Assembly (NCBI GenBank): GCA_030642205.1
Contig: DAOWOF010000007.1
Coordinates: 1 to 24,251, forward strand
Source of the DNA: Desulfobacteraceae bacterium
GTDB lineage: Bacteria; Desulfobacterota; DSM-4660; Desulfatiglandales; Desulfatiglandaceae
Direction of reading: 5' to 3'
DNA length: 24,251 nucleotides
Within the stretch, counting starts at the first letter, position 1. Each line of letters starts with the position of its first letter. Below the pieces are notes generated by a model that searched no databases, was not told the origin of the DNA, and worked only from the letters and a program-made list of their open reading frames with translations. Positions 14,663-23,541 of the stretch are shown piece by piece. The position numbers and the translations under genes were made by a program.

Positions 14663-15299
14663 TATTTACCTCCAAATAAATTTAATAAATCAAGACAATA
14701 TATACTAGTTGAGAGTTCTATGTCAAGCGCTCTAGTAAGATCTTAGGACAATTGCATGAAAATTTTGGTAGCATTTAATATCTAGCAATAAACTGGCCTT
14801 GAACATTCACATAGAAAAATGGGCATTATTAAATAAGAATAGCCTTAAACTGTTTTATGATGTCTCCTGATAGCCGACTATTGGGGAGCTAAAACAACGC
14901 ACATGATGTTCAGGGCCATTGAAAAACCGTGATTTGCGGCCTTTCAAGGTATAAACAGTCCCAAAGTATTTATTGACTCATAAATCTATTTACTTTACCT
15001 TTATAGCAAAATTAAGTGATGTGTTCATAAAAAGATCCTGATTTCATTTTAGATGGGTAAGCATACCTCGTCTTTCATTTTTTGTTGTGCCTGCCAAGGC
15101 ATGGGGTTGATTAGAAATTAAGGCATAAAGTTAAATCTTTGCAAAACTTCCACTTTAGAAGTCTGCGTTTATCTGCTCAATTTTGTCGTCCTTGAAGGCA
15201 CATTAAATTGAACATTATTCAAAGGTTGTAAAGTATCATTAACGGTTTTAGGTAGAGCCGAAATGCCATCTAATTTTTTCATAAAAAAGGTAAATGCAA
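14663..15299. other. Gene-free divergent region between rpsT and purL
   Basis: No credible gene on either strand. The left end holds the rpsT Shine-Dalgarno and promoter. Further right there are hairpins that could belong to a purL leader. 14864-14888 has ATAG/CTAT closed over loop CCGA, extended by two G.T pairs and CTCC/GGAG with a bulge. 14919-14947 has TTGAAA/TTTCAA plus CCG/CGG. 15088-15101 has TGCCT/AGGCA. TTGACT at 14973-14978 with TACCTT 17 bases later is a poor but possible purL promoter. I recognise no purine, PRPP or ppGpp riboswitch consensus and no PUR box. Confidence 0.5.
14697..14726 (-). promoter_or_regulatory. Sigma-70-type promoter of rpsT
   Basis: On the minus strand a perfect -35 TTGACA (14726-14721) is followed after 18 bases by TATATT (14702-14697); reading the -10 two bases earlier as TATATA gives a 16-base spacer. 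Transcription would start near 14690, leaving a leader of roughly 28 bases before the TTG start codon. It is the best-matched promoter seen in the window. Confidence 0.75.
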
Positions 15300-18293
15300 A
15301 TGGTTTCCAGGTTGGAAATAAGATTAAAAAGAGATTTATTTGATGCTGATGGCGCAACGGTAAAACGTAAAGCAAAGGAATATTTTGATTTTGATGTCAA
15401 AGATTTGAGAGTAATCAGGATTTTGACTATTGACACTGACCTGACACCGGATCAATGCGCGTTTGTCCGTAAAAATATTTTTACTAATCCTGTTACAGAA
15501 GAATCATCCTTTGAGTCCCTGGCAGATTATTTTGACTGGCTGATCTGGGTTGGCTTTCGCCCTGGAGTAAGAGATACTGCCGGCAGCACTGCCGTTGAGG
15601 CGATCGAAGATTTTTTAGGTCTTAAGTTTAAGCCTGATGAGGCTGTTTATACCTCCAAACTTTATGAAATTACGGGCAGTCTTACTTATGAACAGGTAAA
15701 CAGAATTGCAGGAGATCTTTTGGCCAATGATCTTATTCAGGAGTGGAAGATCTTCTCCCGTGATGACTGGCAGCCTGAAAAAGGGATAGGATTTATCATT
15801 CCGAAAGTCATTCTAGCCCATGATCCACAAGTCAGAGCCATTGCCATTGGCAGCAACGAGGAATTACAACAGATCTCCCTTGATCGCAACCTTGCTCTGC
15901 AGGAACGGGATATCCCTGTCATAAGACAATATTTCTTAAGAAAAGAGATCCTCTCCGAGAGAGAAAATGTCGGGCTGAATCTGCCCACTGATGTCGAGCT
16001 GGAATACATTTCTCAAGCCAGAAGCGATCACTGTAATCATAATACATTCAGAGGCATGTTTAAATACCATGATTTGGGTACTGGAGAAAAAACAACAGTA
16101 GACAATCTTTTTAAAGAATGTATCGAGGCTCCAACATTAAAACTCAAGAAAGAGAAAGACTGGGTCATCTCCGTATTATGGGATAATGCCGGCGTAGGCC
16201 GTTTTGATGATGATTTTTCCTATGTAGTAACAGCCGAGACCCATAACAGCCCGTCTAATATGGAGGCGTATGGTGGCTCAATAACAGGGATTGTCGGTAT
16301 TTATCGTGATCCAATGGGTACGGGTAAAGGTGCGCGTCTGGTCCTGGGAATGTACGGATATTGTACAGGACCCCGTGATTATGATGGTCGATTAAAACCT
16401 CACATGCATCCCCGGCGCTTATTGGACGGTGTTATTGAAGGTGTCAGAGATGGAGGAAACAAGAGCGGGATTCCAACACCTTTTGGGTCTGTTATTTTTG
16501 ACGAAAGCTATTTAGGTAAATGTCTGCTCTTTGTAACAGCCCTGGGTATAATGCCTTCCCTGATTGATGATAAACCATCACATAAAAAAACTACAAGTCC
16601 GGGAGATCTGATCATAATGTCGGGAGGCAGGGTGGGCAAAGATGGCATACATGGAGTTACCGCTGCTTCCGAAACTTATACTGAAAATACGCCAGCCGGG
16701 CATGTTCAGATCGGCGATCCATATACACAAAAGAAGATGCATGATTTTCTCCTGGAAGTCAGGGATGAAGGCTTAATAACCTTTATTACTGATAATGGCG
16801 GAGGCGGATTATCATCCTCTATTGGAGAATCAGCCTTATTAAGCAACGGATGCCGGGTGGATATGGACAAAATCCCTCTGAAATATGAGGGCCTTGATCA
16901 ATGGGAAATATGGATTTCGGAATCACAGGAAAGGATGACCATAGCGGTAAAACCTGAGCATCTAAAGCGTTTCATGGAGCTTTCAGCAAAACATGCTGTG
17001 GAAAGCAGTGTTATTGGCGAATATAATGATTCAGGATATCTTGAACTGAAATATAAACAAAAAACCTGCGCCTTTATTCGTATGGATTTCCTGGAATCTG
17101 ATTTTCCCCAGTGGGAGTTTGAAGCGGAATGGGTTGCACCTCACTTACGGGGCCTCACAGAACCGGTCATGAGCGAACCGCAAGATCACGCTGGCCTCTT
17201 GATAGACATGCTTGCCCGGCCTAATATCTGCGCCCGAAACTGGATCACGCGTCAATATGATCATGAGGTACAAGGTGGAAGCGTCATAAAGCCATTGATT
17301 GGTAAAAGACGTGATGTGCCAAGTGATGCCATTGTGGTCAGACCAATCCTGGAATCGGAACAAGGAATAGCTGTATCCCAGACCCTCAATCCTGTCTATT
17401 CAAAAATTGATACATACCACATGACCGCAATCACCATTGATGAAGCGATCCGCAAGGTCATCGCTGTTGGAGGAGACCTCGATCATCTTGGAGGTCTGGA
17501 TAATTTCTGCTGGCCCACGGTTGAATATCATCCAACCAAAAATCCTGATGGAAAATATAAAGCTGCCCAGCTGGTACGCGCCAATTGGGCCTTAAAAGAA
17601 TATTGCCTTGCCTTTGGTGTTCCTCTTCTTTCAGGAAAAGACAGCATGTATATTGATGGAAATCTGGAAGGTCCCTATGGCGAAAGACACAAGGTATCAG
17701 GTTTGCCGACCCTTATGTTTACTCTCTGTAGTGTTATAAAAGATATCAACAAGTGTATTACCATGGATGTGAAAATACCGGGTGATCTTGTTTATATACT
17801 GGGTGAGACCAAAAACGAACTGGGAGGCAGTGAATATTATCAGATGCAGAATAATTCCATTGGTCTCAATGTCCCCAAAGTGGATGTAGACACCTGCCTG
17901 CCTCAATATCAAGCCTTGCAAAAGGCAATAGCATCCGGAATGATAGCTTCCTGCCATGCTGTGTCACGAGGCGGACTGGCAGTAAACCTTGCCACTGTTT
18001 CAATGGCGGGTGAGTTAGGAATTACCATAAATCTGGCCAATGTCCCTGCATCATCAAAACTTACAATAAGTCAGCTGCTTTATTCCGAGTCTTGCGGCCG
18101 TTTCATAATAACCGTTGCGCCAGAACATAAAGAGACCTTTGAGGGTTGTTTTCAGGGTATGTCCCTGGGGCTGGTCGGAAAAGTTGTTTCAACAAATTGT
18201 ATCATTTTTAATAAAGATGAAACAATAATCCTTAAACAAAATCTATTTAACCTCAAACAGGCATGGAAGGAACCATTCGGAGATTTAATATGA
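15300..18293 (+). CDS. purL: Phosphoribosylformylglycinamidine synthase, PurL with fused PurS-like N-terminus
   Basis: Synthetase part of FGAM synthase, the fourth step of purine synthesis: FGAR plus ammonia and ATP to FGAM. ATG 15300 is preferred over ATG 15294 because AAGG at 15287-15290 is nine bases from it and only three from the other; the product has 997 residues. Residues 1-68 and 80-155 each look like a PurS unit (RLEIRLKRDLFDADGATV; GFRPGVRDTAGSTAVEAIED, ending LLANDLIQEW). The synthetase body has SRSDHCNHNTFRGMF-type (SDHC near 242-245), TAETHNSPSNMEAYGG (311-326), GGRVGKDGIHG (442-452) and QIGDPYTQKK (470-479), then a second AIR-synthase-like half. The glutaminase domain of the long E. 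coli-type enzyme is absent and is encoded next door as purQ, overlapping by four bases. Confidence 0.93.
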   Translation: MVSRLEIRLKRDLFDADGATVKRKAKEYFDFDVKDLRVIRILTIDTDLTPDQCAFVRKNIFTNPVTEESSFESLADYFDWLIWVGFRPGVRDTAGSTAVEAIEDFLGLKFKPDEAVYTSKLYEITGSLTYEQVNRIAGDLLANDLIQEWKIFSRDDWQPEKGIGFIIPKVILAHDPQVRAIAIGSNEELQQISLDRNLALQERDIPVIRQYFLRKEILSERENVGLNLPTDVELEYISQARSDHCNHNTFRGMFKYHDLGTGEKTTVDNLFKECIEAPTLKLKKEKDWVISVLWDNAGVGRFDDDFSYVVTAETHNSPSNMEAYGGSITGIVGIYRDPMGTGKGARLVLGMYGYCTGPRDYDGRLKPHMHPRRLLDGVIEGVRDGGNKSGIPTPFGSVIFDESYLGKCLLFVTALGIMPSLIDDKPSHKKTTSPGDLIIMSGGRVGKDGIHGVTAASETYTENTPAGHVQIGDPYTQKKMHDFLLEVRDEGLITFITDNGGGGLSSSIGESALLSNGCRVDMDKIPLKYEGLDQWEIWISESQERMTIAVKPEHLKRFMELSAKHAVESSVIGEYNDSGYLELKYKQKTCAFIRMDFLESDFPQWEFEAEWVAPHLRGLTEPVMSEPQDHAGLLIDMLARPNICARNWITRQYDHEVQGGSVIKPLIGKRRDVPSDAIVVRPILESEQGIAVSQTLNPVYSKIDTYHMTAITIDEAIRKVIAVGGDLDHLGGLDNFCWPTVEYHPTKNPDGKYKAAQLVRANWALKEYCLAFGVPLLSGKDSMYIDGNLEGPYGERHKVSGLPTLMFTLCSVIKDINKCITMDVKIPGDLVYILGETKNELGGSEYYQMQNNSIGLNVPKVDVDTCLPQYQALQKAIASGMIASCHAVSRGGLAVNLATVSMAGELGITINLANVPASSKLTISQLLYSESCGRFIITVAPEHKETFEGCFQGMSLGLVGKVVSTNCIIFNKDETIILKQNLFNLKQAWKEPFGDLI

Positions 18294-19132
18294 AACATAT
18301 AAAGGCACTGGTTCTTACAGGCTATGGTCTTAATTGTGACCGTGAAATCGATTTTTCGCTAAAGCTGGCAGGAGCCGAATCCCACAGGGTACATATAAAT
18401 GATTTGATTATAAGTAATGATTTTAACGCCGCTGTTTCATTAAGAGATTATCAGATTCTGGTTTTTGGAGGAGGATTCAGCTGGGCTGATGATCATGGAG
18501 CAGGCGTTCTGATGGCTGCCAAACTCAAGCATCACCTTGGCCCCCAAATTGAGGAATTTATTGCGTCAGGCAAGCTGATTCTGGCCATCTGTAACGGTTT
18601 CCAATGTCTGGTTAATTTAGGCCTGGTACCAGCCTTTGAGGATGACAAGCACAAAAGGAGGATAGCGCTGACTTATAATGATTCAGGTAATTTTATCGAT
18701 GCCTGGGTCAGACTGGCAATAAATCCTGCATCGCCATGTATCTTCACCAGGGGCATTAATTATATGGAATTGCCGGTCAGACATGGAGAAGGCAAGGTTT
18801 ACGGATCTTTAGATGACATAAAACAGCTCAATGACAATAACCAGATAGTTATGCAATATGTAGATGAAAATGGTGAAAGGGCTAATGGCATATGGCCGCA
18901 AAATCCCAATGGATCTTTGCTGGATATTGCAGGTATTTGTGATTCAACAGGGAGGATATTCGGCATGATGCCCCACCCTGAGGCCTTTAATCATTATACA
19001 AATCATCCAGACTGGACCAGGATAAAGGAAGAAAAAAACAGGGCAGGGGAAAAGACTTTTTCCAGGGAAGGAGATGGAATAAAAATCTTTAGAAATGCGG
19101 TAGACTATATTAAAAACCGGGTAGGGGGTTAA
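18290..19132 (+). CDS. purQ: FGAM synthase glutaminase subunit PurQ
   Basis: Class I glutamine amidotransferase that releases ammonia for PurL. I start it at ATG 18290, in the ATGA overlap with the purL stop, because GGAG at 18279-18282 is seven bases upstream. An earlier in-frame ATG at 18263 would add nine unconserved residues inside purL. The 280-residue product has the N-terminal KALVLTGYGLNCDRE, nucleophile Cys101 in LAICNGFQCLVNLG, the LPVRHGEGKV loop, and His229/Glu231 in MMPHPEAF. It is longer than the roughly 225-residue PurQ of Bacillus-type PurSQL systems and resembles the detached glutaminase domain of large PurL enzymes. Translation is almost certainly coupled to purL, matching a need for stoichiometric subunits. 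Confidence 0.93.
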   Translation: MKHIKALVLTGYGLNCDREIDFSLKLAGAESHRVHINDLIISNDFNAAVSLRDYQILVFGGGFSWADDHGAGVLMAAKLKHHLGPQIEEFIASGKLILAICNGFQCLVNLGLVPAFEDDKHKRRIALTYNDSGNFIDAWVRLAINPASPCIFTRGINYMELPVRHGEGKVYGSLDDIKQLNDNNQIVMQYVDENGERANGIWPQNPNGSLLDIAGICDSTGRIFGMMPHPEAFNHYTNHPDWTRIKEEKNRAGEKTFSREGDGIKIFRNAVDYIKNRVGG

Positions 19133-19147
19133 ATGTACGCGCTATCC

Positions 19148-19168
19148 AATGTGGCCATTGCCAACATT
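19148..19168 (+). terminator. Possible weak terminator after purQ
   Basis: AATGTGGC (19148-19155) pairs with GCCAACATT (19160-19168), eight pairs with one bulged A, loop CATT, in the 108-base convergent gap between purQ and alaS. The nearest T-run (TTTTT) comes about 18 bases after the stem, so a classical intrinsic terminator is not established. Confidence 0.25.
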
Positions 19169-19240
19169 CAGATTGCAAAACTAAAATTTTTATGCTGGAG
19201 TACAGCTACATACAGGCATCAAGGAAGAAATTGCTGTCAG

Positions 19241-21892
19241 TTATGATGATTTGCATCCTTCTTTTATCAAATCATGGAATCGCTCTATGGCTTTGTTAAG
19301 ATTTTCCGGTTGAGAACCACCTCCCTGGGCCATATCTGGCCGGCCCCCACCCTTGCCTCCAACTATAACTGATAGCTGTTTTATAATCTCGCCTGCCTTA
19401 AAACGTTTTAAGAGGTCATTGGTCACCGCGCAGATCAGCATAACCCGTTCTTCCTGCTTTGCTCCCAGAAAAATAATGCCAGATTGAAGTTTATCCTTTA
19501 TCTTGTCAACTGCTTCTCTTAACTCCTTGGGAGATTCAGCCTTTATCTCCCGTGCGAGAGTCTTTATCCCTGCTATTTCACGTACTTCGGAAATGAAATC
19601 GCTGGATTTTTGTGCCAGAAGCTTAGCCTTTAAAATTTCAATTTCCTGTTCTTTTTCCTTTTGTTCTTTTATTAGTCGATCAAATCTTTCAAGTAATTGA
19701 TTAGGAGACGTTTTAATTAATGCAGCCAGTTTTTTAAGGATTGCTTCCTGTTGCTGGTCATAGTCAAGGGCAGCCTTTCCTGTTATAGCCTCAATTCTAC
19801 GCACATTCGCGGCCACAGCTCCTTCTGTGGATATCCGGAAAAGGCCAATATCACCGGTTCGGCTGGTATGGGTTCCTCCGCATAATTCCCTGCTGATATC
19901 TTCACCAATGCTGACAACTCTTACTGTTTGACCATACCGCTCTTCAAAAATGGCCATGGCCCCGCTCTGCATTGCTTCTTCTTTATTCATTGAAGTAGTC
20001 TTAATTGATAAATTAGCCCGAATATTTTTATTAACTATAGATTCCACCTCTCTTAATTGCTCTGGTGTAACCTGGGTAAAGTGGCTGAAATCAAAGCGCA
20101 GTCTGTCAGACGAAACCAATGAGCCGGATTGTTTAACGTGGTCTCCCAGTACCTCCTGAAGAGCAGAATGCAAAAGATGCGTCGCTGAATGATTAATAGA
20201 TATTTCCGTTCTTTTGCCTTCCTCCACCTGTGCTTCAACTATGTCGCCAACTTTAAGAAGGCCTGACTCCAGGATTCCTTTATGAACGATAAGATCCTGA
20301 TTATATTTGAGGGTGTCTGTAACCCTGAATCTGAAATCCTGGCCAATAATAAGCCCCACATCACCTGTCTGGCCGCCGGCCTGTCCATAGAAAGGAGTTG
20401 AATCCAGCAGGATCTCTGCCTTTTCACCCTTGCCTATACTTGTTGCCTCTTTTCCTGCTATAAGCAGAGCAAGAGTTTTAGTTTTACAAGCCAGGCTCTG
20501 ATATCCGATAAAATCGGTCTTAATACCTTGTGCTATCAGGTTGCGTAAACCCTCCGGTATTTTTTCTTCACCGCTTCCTTTCCATGATTTTTGAGACTGC
20601 ACCCGTTGTCTGGACATAGCTGCTTTAAAGCCTTCTAGGTCGACCTCAAGTTTTTCATCACGAGCTACATCCTCAACAATGTCCAGGGCCAGACCATAGG
20701 TGTCATAGAGCTTAAAGGCCAGCTCTCCGGGTATAGTACCCTCACCCCTGGATTTTAATTGCTCAATTTCTTCTTCAAGGACTCGCATGCTGTAATTAAT
20801 GGTATCGGCAAAGCGTTTTTCCTCGTTTTCAACTACTCCATCAATAAGACTTTTAGCCCTGACTATTTCCTGGAAATCCCTTCCCATCATCTCAATAACT
20901 TTGCTGCAAACAGCTTTAAAAAAGAGATCTTTAAGACCAAGAACCTGCCCATAACGTATAGCCCGTCTGATGATCCGTCTGAGTACATAGCCTCGTCCCT
21001 CATTAGAGGGCATTATACCATCACCAATCAAGAATGCAGTTGCACGGGCATGATCAGAGATTACACGAAATGCCACATCCTGTTTTTTATCATCACCATA
21101 ATTCCTGCCAGCCAGAGCTTCTATATTATTTATAATGTTTTGAAATAGATTAATATCATAATTTGATTTAACACCTTGAATAACGGCTGTCAGCCTCTCA
21201 AGGCCCATTCCGGTATCAATATTGGGTTTAGGCAGAGCCTCTATTTTGCCTGTATTTTTTCTGTCAAACTGGGTAAAAACCAGGTTCCAGATCTCCAGAT
21301 AACGATCACAGTCACATCCTGGTGCACAATCAGGGTTCCCGCATCCGGCCAATGGCCCCTGATCAACATAGATCTCCGAACATGGGCCGCAAGGACCTGC
21401 ATCGCCCATGGTCCAAAAATTATCTTTTTCCCCCAGATGTACAATTCGATCCGAAGGAAGACCTATCCTTTCCCGCCAGATAAGATCAGCTTCATCATCA
21501 TCTTTGTACACCGAGATATACAGCTTTTCTGTCGGGAGCCTGTATATCTGGGTCAAAAGCTCCCATGCCCATGTAATAGCTTCCTCCTTGAAATAATCAC
21601 CAAAGGAAAAATTTCCCAGCATCTCGAAAAATGTATGGTGTCTTGGGGTATAGCCCACATTTTCAAGATCATTATGCTTGCCTCCGGCACGAACACATTT
21701 CTGAGAAGAAGCAGCTCTGGTATAATCATGCTTTTTTTCTCCTAAAAAAAGGTCCTTAAACTGAACCATGCCCGCATTGGTAAATAAAAGTGTCGGATCA
21801 TCTTTGGGAATCAAAGAAGAACTTTCTACTATACGATGTCCTTTTGCCTTAAAGTACTCTAAAAACTTTTCTCTTATTTCTTTATAATCCAT
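19241..21892 (-). CDS. alaS: Alanyl-tRNA synthetase AlaS
   Basis: Class II synthetase that charges tRNA-Ala and removes mischarged Ser or Gly. The 883-residue protein contains all expected modules. The catalytic domain has LLFTNAGMVQFKDLFLG and GNFSFGDYFKEEAI. The tRNA-recognition middle region follows. The editing domain has zinc ligands His568/His572 in NHSATHLLH and Cys671/His675 in CGGTH. A coiled-coil linker covers about 713-765, and the C-Ala domain includes GGKGGGRPDMAQGGG (846-860). A Cys-rich insertion (CGNPDCAPGCDCDR, 184-197) precedes the conserved YLEIWNLVFTQF. The start is five bases after the recA stop, so the gene is almost certainly in the recA transcript. recX, often found between these genes, is absent. 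Confidence 0.97.
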   Translation of the reverse strand: MDYKEIREKFLEYFKAKGHRIVESSSLIPKDDPTLLFTNAGMVQFKDLFLGEKKHDYTRAASSQKCVRAGGKHNDLENVGYTPRHHTFFEMLGNFSFGDYFKEEAITWAWELLTQIYRLPTEKLYISVYKDDDEADLIWRERIGLPSDRIVHLGEKDNFWTMGDAGPCGPCSEIYVDQGPLAGCGNPDCAPGCDCDRYLEIWNLVFTQFDRKNTGKIEALPKPNIDTGMGLERLTAVIQGVKSNYDINLFQNIINNIEALAGRNYGDDKKQDVAFRVISDHARATAFLIGDGIMPSNEGRGYVLRRIIRRAIRYGQVLGLKDLFFKAVCSKVIEMMGRDFQEIVRAKSLIDGVVENEEKRFADTINYSMRVLEEEIEQLKSRGEGTIPGELAFKLYDTYGLALDIVEDVARDEKLEVDLEGFKAAMSRQRVQSQKSWKGSGEEKIPEGLRNLIAQGIKTDFIGYQSLACKTKTLALLIAGKEATSIGKGEKAEILLDSTPFYGQAGGQTGDVGLIIGQDFRFRVTDTLKYNQDLIVHKGILESGLLKVGDIVEAQVEEGKRTEISINHSATHLLHSALQEVLGDHVKQSGSLVSSDRLRFDFSHFTQVTPEQLREVESIVNKNIRANLSIKTTSMNKEEAMQSGAMAIFEERYGQTVRVVSIGEDISRELCGGTHTSRTGDIGLFRISTEGAVAANVRRIEAITGKAALDYDQQQEAILKKLAALIKTSPNQLLERFDRLIKEQKEKEQEIEILKAKLLAQKSSDFISEVREIAGIKTLAREIKAESPKELREAVDKIKDKLQSGIIFLGAKQEERVMLICAVTNDLLKRFKAGEIIKQLSVIVGGKGGGRPDMAQGGGSQPENLNKAIERFHDLIKEGCKSS

Positions 21893-21897
21893 AAAAA

Positions 21898-22905
21898 TTA
21901 TCCGAACGTCTCTTCCTTTGTTCCTTTAAGTCCTGTCTTCTCAATTATCAGATCTGTAATCCTGTCCATGGTATCGGTGTTTTCCTGCAAAAAACGCCTC
22001 ACATTTTGTCTCCCCTGGCCAATTCTTTCATCACCAAAGGAATACCATGCACCACTTTTTTTCACTACATCCAAAGAGACCCCCAGATCAAGGACATCCC
22101 CCTCCCTTGATATTCCATTGCCATAGATAATATCAAATTCTGCTTCCTTGAAAGGAGGGGCAATCTTGTTTTTTACCACCTTGACCCTGGTCCTGTTGCC
22201 AATGATTTGATCGCCTTCTTTAATCACACCTATTTTTCTAATATCCAGCCTCTGAGAAGCATAGAATTTTAAAGCATTTCCTCCGGTAGTAGTCTCCGGG
22301 TTTCCAAACATAACTCCGATCTTCATTCTAATCTGGTTAATAAAAATAACACAGGTCTTGGATTTACTGATTATACCAGTCAATTTTCGCAAGGCCTGTG
22401 ACATAAGTCTCGCTTGCAGACCCATATGCTGATCACCCATGTCTCCCTCAATCTCTGCTCTGGGGACCAGAGCAGCTACAGAGTCTATAACCAGGAGATC
22501 AATTCCACCGCTTCTGACAAGTATTTCTGCTATATCAAGCGCTTGTTCCCCTGTATCAGGTTGAGATACCAGCAAATCATCCACATTGATGCCAAGCTTT
22601 CTGGCGTAATTCATATCAAGGGCATGTTCAGCATCTACAAAGGCCACTACACCATCTGCAACTTGAGCTTCAGCAGCGATATGCAATGCCAGGGTGGTCT
22701 TGCCCGAAGATTCAGGGCCATAGATCTCAACAACCCTGCCCCGGGGGACACCACCAACACCAAGGGCCAGATCCAGGGAGAGGGAGCCAGTTGAAATAGT
22801 AGGTATGTCATGCATTGGACCGTCTCCCATTTTCATAATGGCCCCTTGACCAAATTGTCTTTCTATCTGAGAAATGGCCTGATCTACGGCTTTGTTTTTA
22901 TCCAT
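21898..22905 (-). CDS. recA: Recombinase RecA
   Basis: DNA strand-exchange ATPase of homologous recombination and co-protease for LexA self-cleavage. The 335 residues include Walker A GPESSGKT (63-70), the catalytic-glutamate region VDAEHALD, Walker B LLVIDS (137-142), the MAW motif region EIEGDMGDQHMGLQAR, the DNA-binding loop 2 around GVMFGNPETTTGGNALKFYAS, and the short acidic C-terminus usual for the family. The ATG at 22905 has a weak upstream GGA. The 48-base gap to thpR shows no recognisable LexA box or strong promoter, so expression probably comes from upstream of cinA or from a promoter I cannot identify. The cinA-thpR-recA-alaS order matches a widespread competence/recombination cluster. 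Confidence 0.98.
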   Translation of the reverse strand: MDKNKAVDQAISQIERQFGQGAIMKMGDGPMHDIPTISTGSLSLDLALGVGGVPRGRVVEIYGPESSGKTTLALHIAAEAQVADGVVAFVDAEHALDMNYARKLGINVDDLLVSQPDTGEQALDIAEILVRSGGIDLLVIDSVAALVPRAEIEGDMGDQHMGLQARLMSQALRKLTGIISKSKTCVIFINQIRMKIGVMFGNPETTTGGNALKFYASQRLDIRKIGVIKEGDQIIGNRTRVKVVKNKIAPPFKEAEFDIIYGNGISREGDVLDLGVSLDVVKKSGAWYSFGDERIGQGRQNVRRFLQENTDTMDRITDLIIEKTGLKGTKEETFG

Positions 22906-22953
22906 ATCTTTATTTTCCGTTGACTTTTATCTATTGATATTTCTTTCATTCAA

Positions 22954-23541
22954 TCAGTCACCTAATGGCAAAACCTTTAATTTAGTGTAAACTGCGCCAT
23001 CTTTTTTTAAATCACTTTTAAACAAGATTAATTTTCTTAGTTCGCAGACATTGCTGGAAAGATCAGACAAATTGGCAAGAATATCTTTTAAATATCTGGA
23101 GTCATTTCCCTTTTTACGAAATCTTCCAAAGGTTAAATGAGGTCTGAATGGCCGATTTTCCTGTTTAATTCCAAAACATCCAAGCTGTTTTTGCAGAGCA
23201 TTTCTAAGACAATTCATTTTTTCCAGATCACTGCCTAATCCTGCCCAAAGTACCCTTGGATTATATTGACTGCCAAAAATCCCGACACCTTTTAAAAAGA
23301 TTTCAAAGGGTCCATGCCTCTTGCATTCTTTTTTTACTTGATGCTCTATCTTACCCAGATCTTCAGTCCTGATATTTCCCATGAAAATAATGGTTAAATG
23401 GATATTGGAAGGTTTGACCAAACGAATATTCAGCCGAGATCTCTTAAGCTCCTGATGCGTGTCCCTGATGATATTTTCAATTTCAGCAGGGAGCTCAAAT
23501 GCCAGGAATAAACGGATCTCCTTTGAGGTATCTTCTGACAT
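22954..23541 (-). CDS. thpR: RNA 2',3'-cyclic phosphodiesterase ThpR (LigT-like)
   Basis: 2H phosphoesterase predicted to open RNA 2',3'-cyclic phosphates, also described as a 2'-5' RNA ligase in older annotation. The 195-residue protein shows the two His-x-Thr motifs that define the superfamily: HLT at 48-50 (NIHLTIIFMG) and HLT at 135-137 (RPHLTFGRF). The N-terminal IRLFLAFELP strand is typical. The ATG at 23541 lies inside cinA, giving a 47-base overlap; the Shine-Dalgarno is poor and there is no other ATG, GTG or TTG between it and the conserved RLFLAFELP, so I keep this start. Position between cinA and recA is common in bacteria, though the physiological substrate is not known. Confidence 0.92.
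   Translation of the reverse strand: MSEDTSKEIRLFLAFELPAEIENIIRDTHQELKRSRLNIRLVKPSNIHLTIIFMGNIRTEDLGKIEHQVKKECKRHGPFEIFLKGVGIFGSQYNPRVLWAGLGSDLEKMNCLRNALQKQLGCFGIKQENRPFRPHLTFGRFRKKGNDSRYLKDILANLSDLSSNVCELRKLILFKSDLKKDGAVYTKLKVLPLGD

Noticed and set aside
14973..15001. TTGACT plus TACCTT as the purL promoter
   Set aside because: The -10 match is poor and alternatives are equally plausible in this AT-rich DNA; mentioned only in the region entry.
20759..21745. Two plus-strand open frames of 129 and 189 codons inside alaS
   Set aside because: They lie antisense to highly conserved AlaRS sequence and show no recognisable domain or ribosome site.
22414..22794. Plus-strand 126-codon open frame antisense to recA
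   Set aside because: It mirrors the RecA core coding sequence and has no protein-like features.
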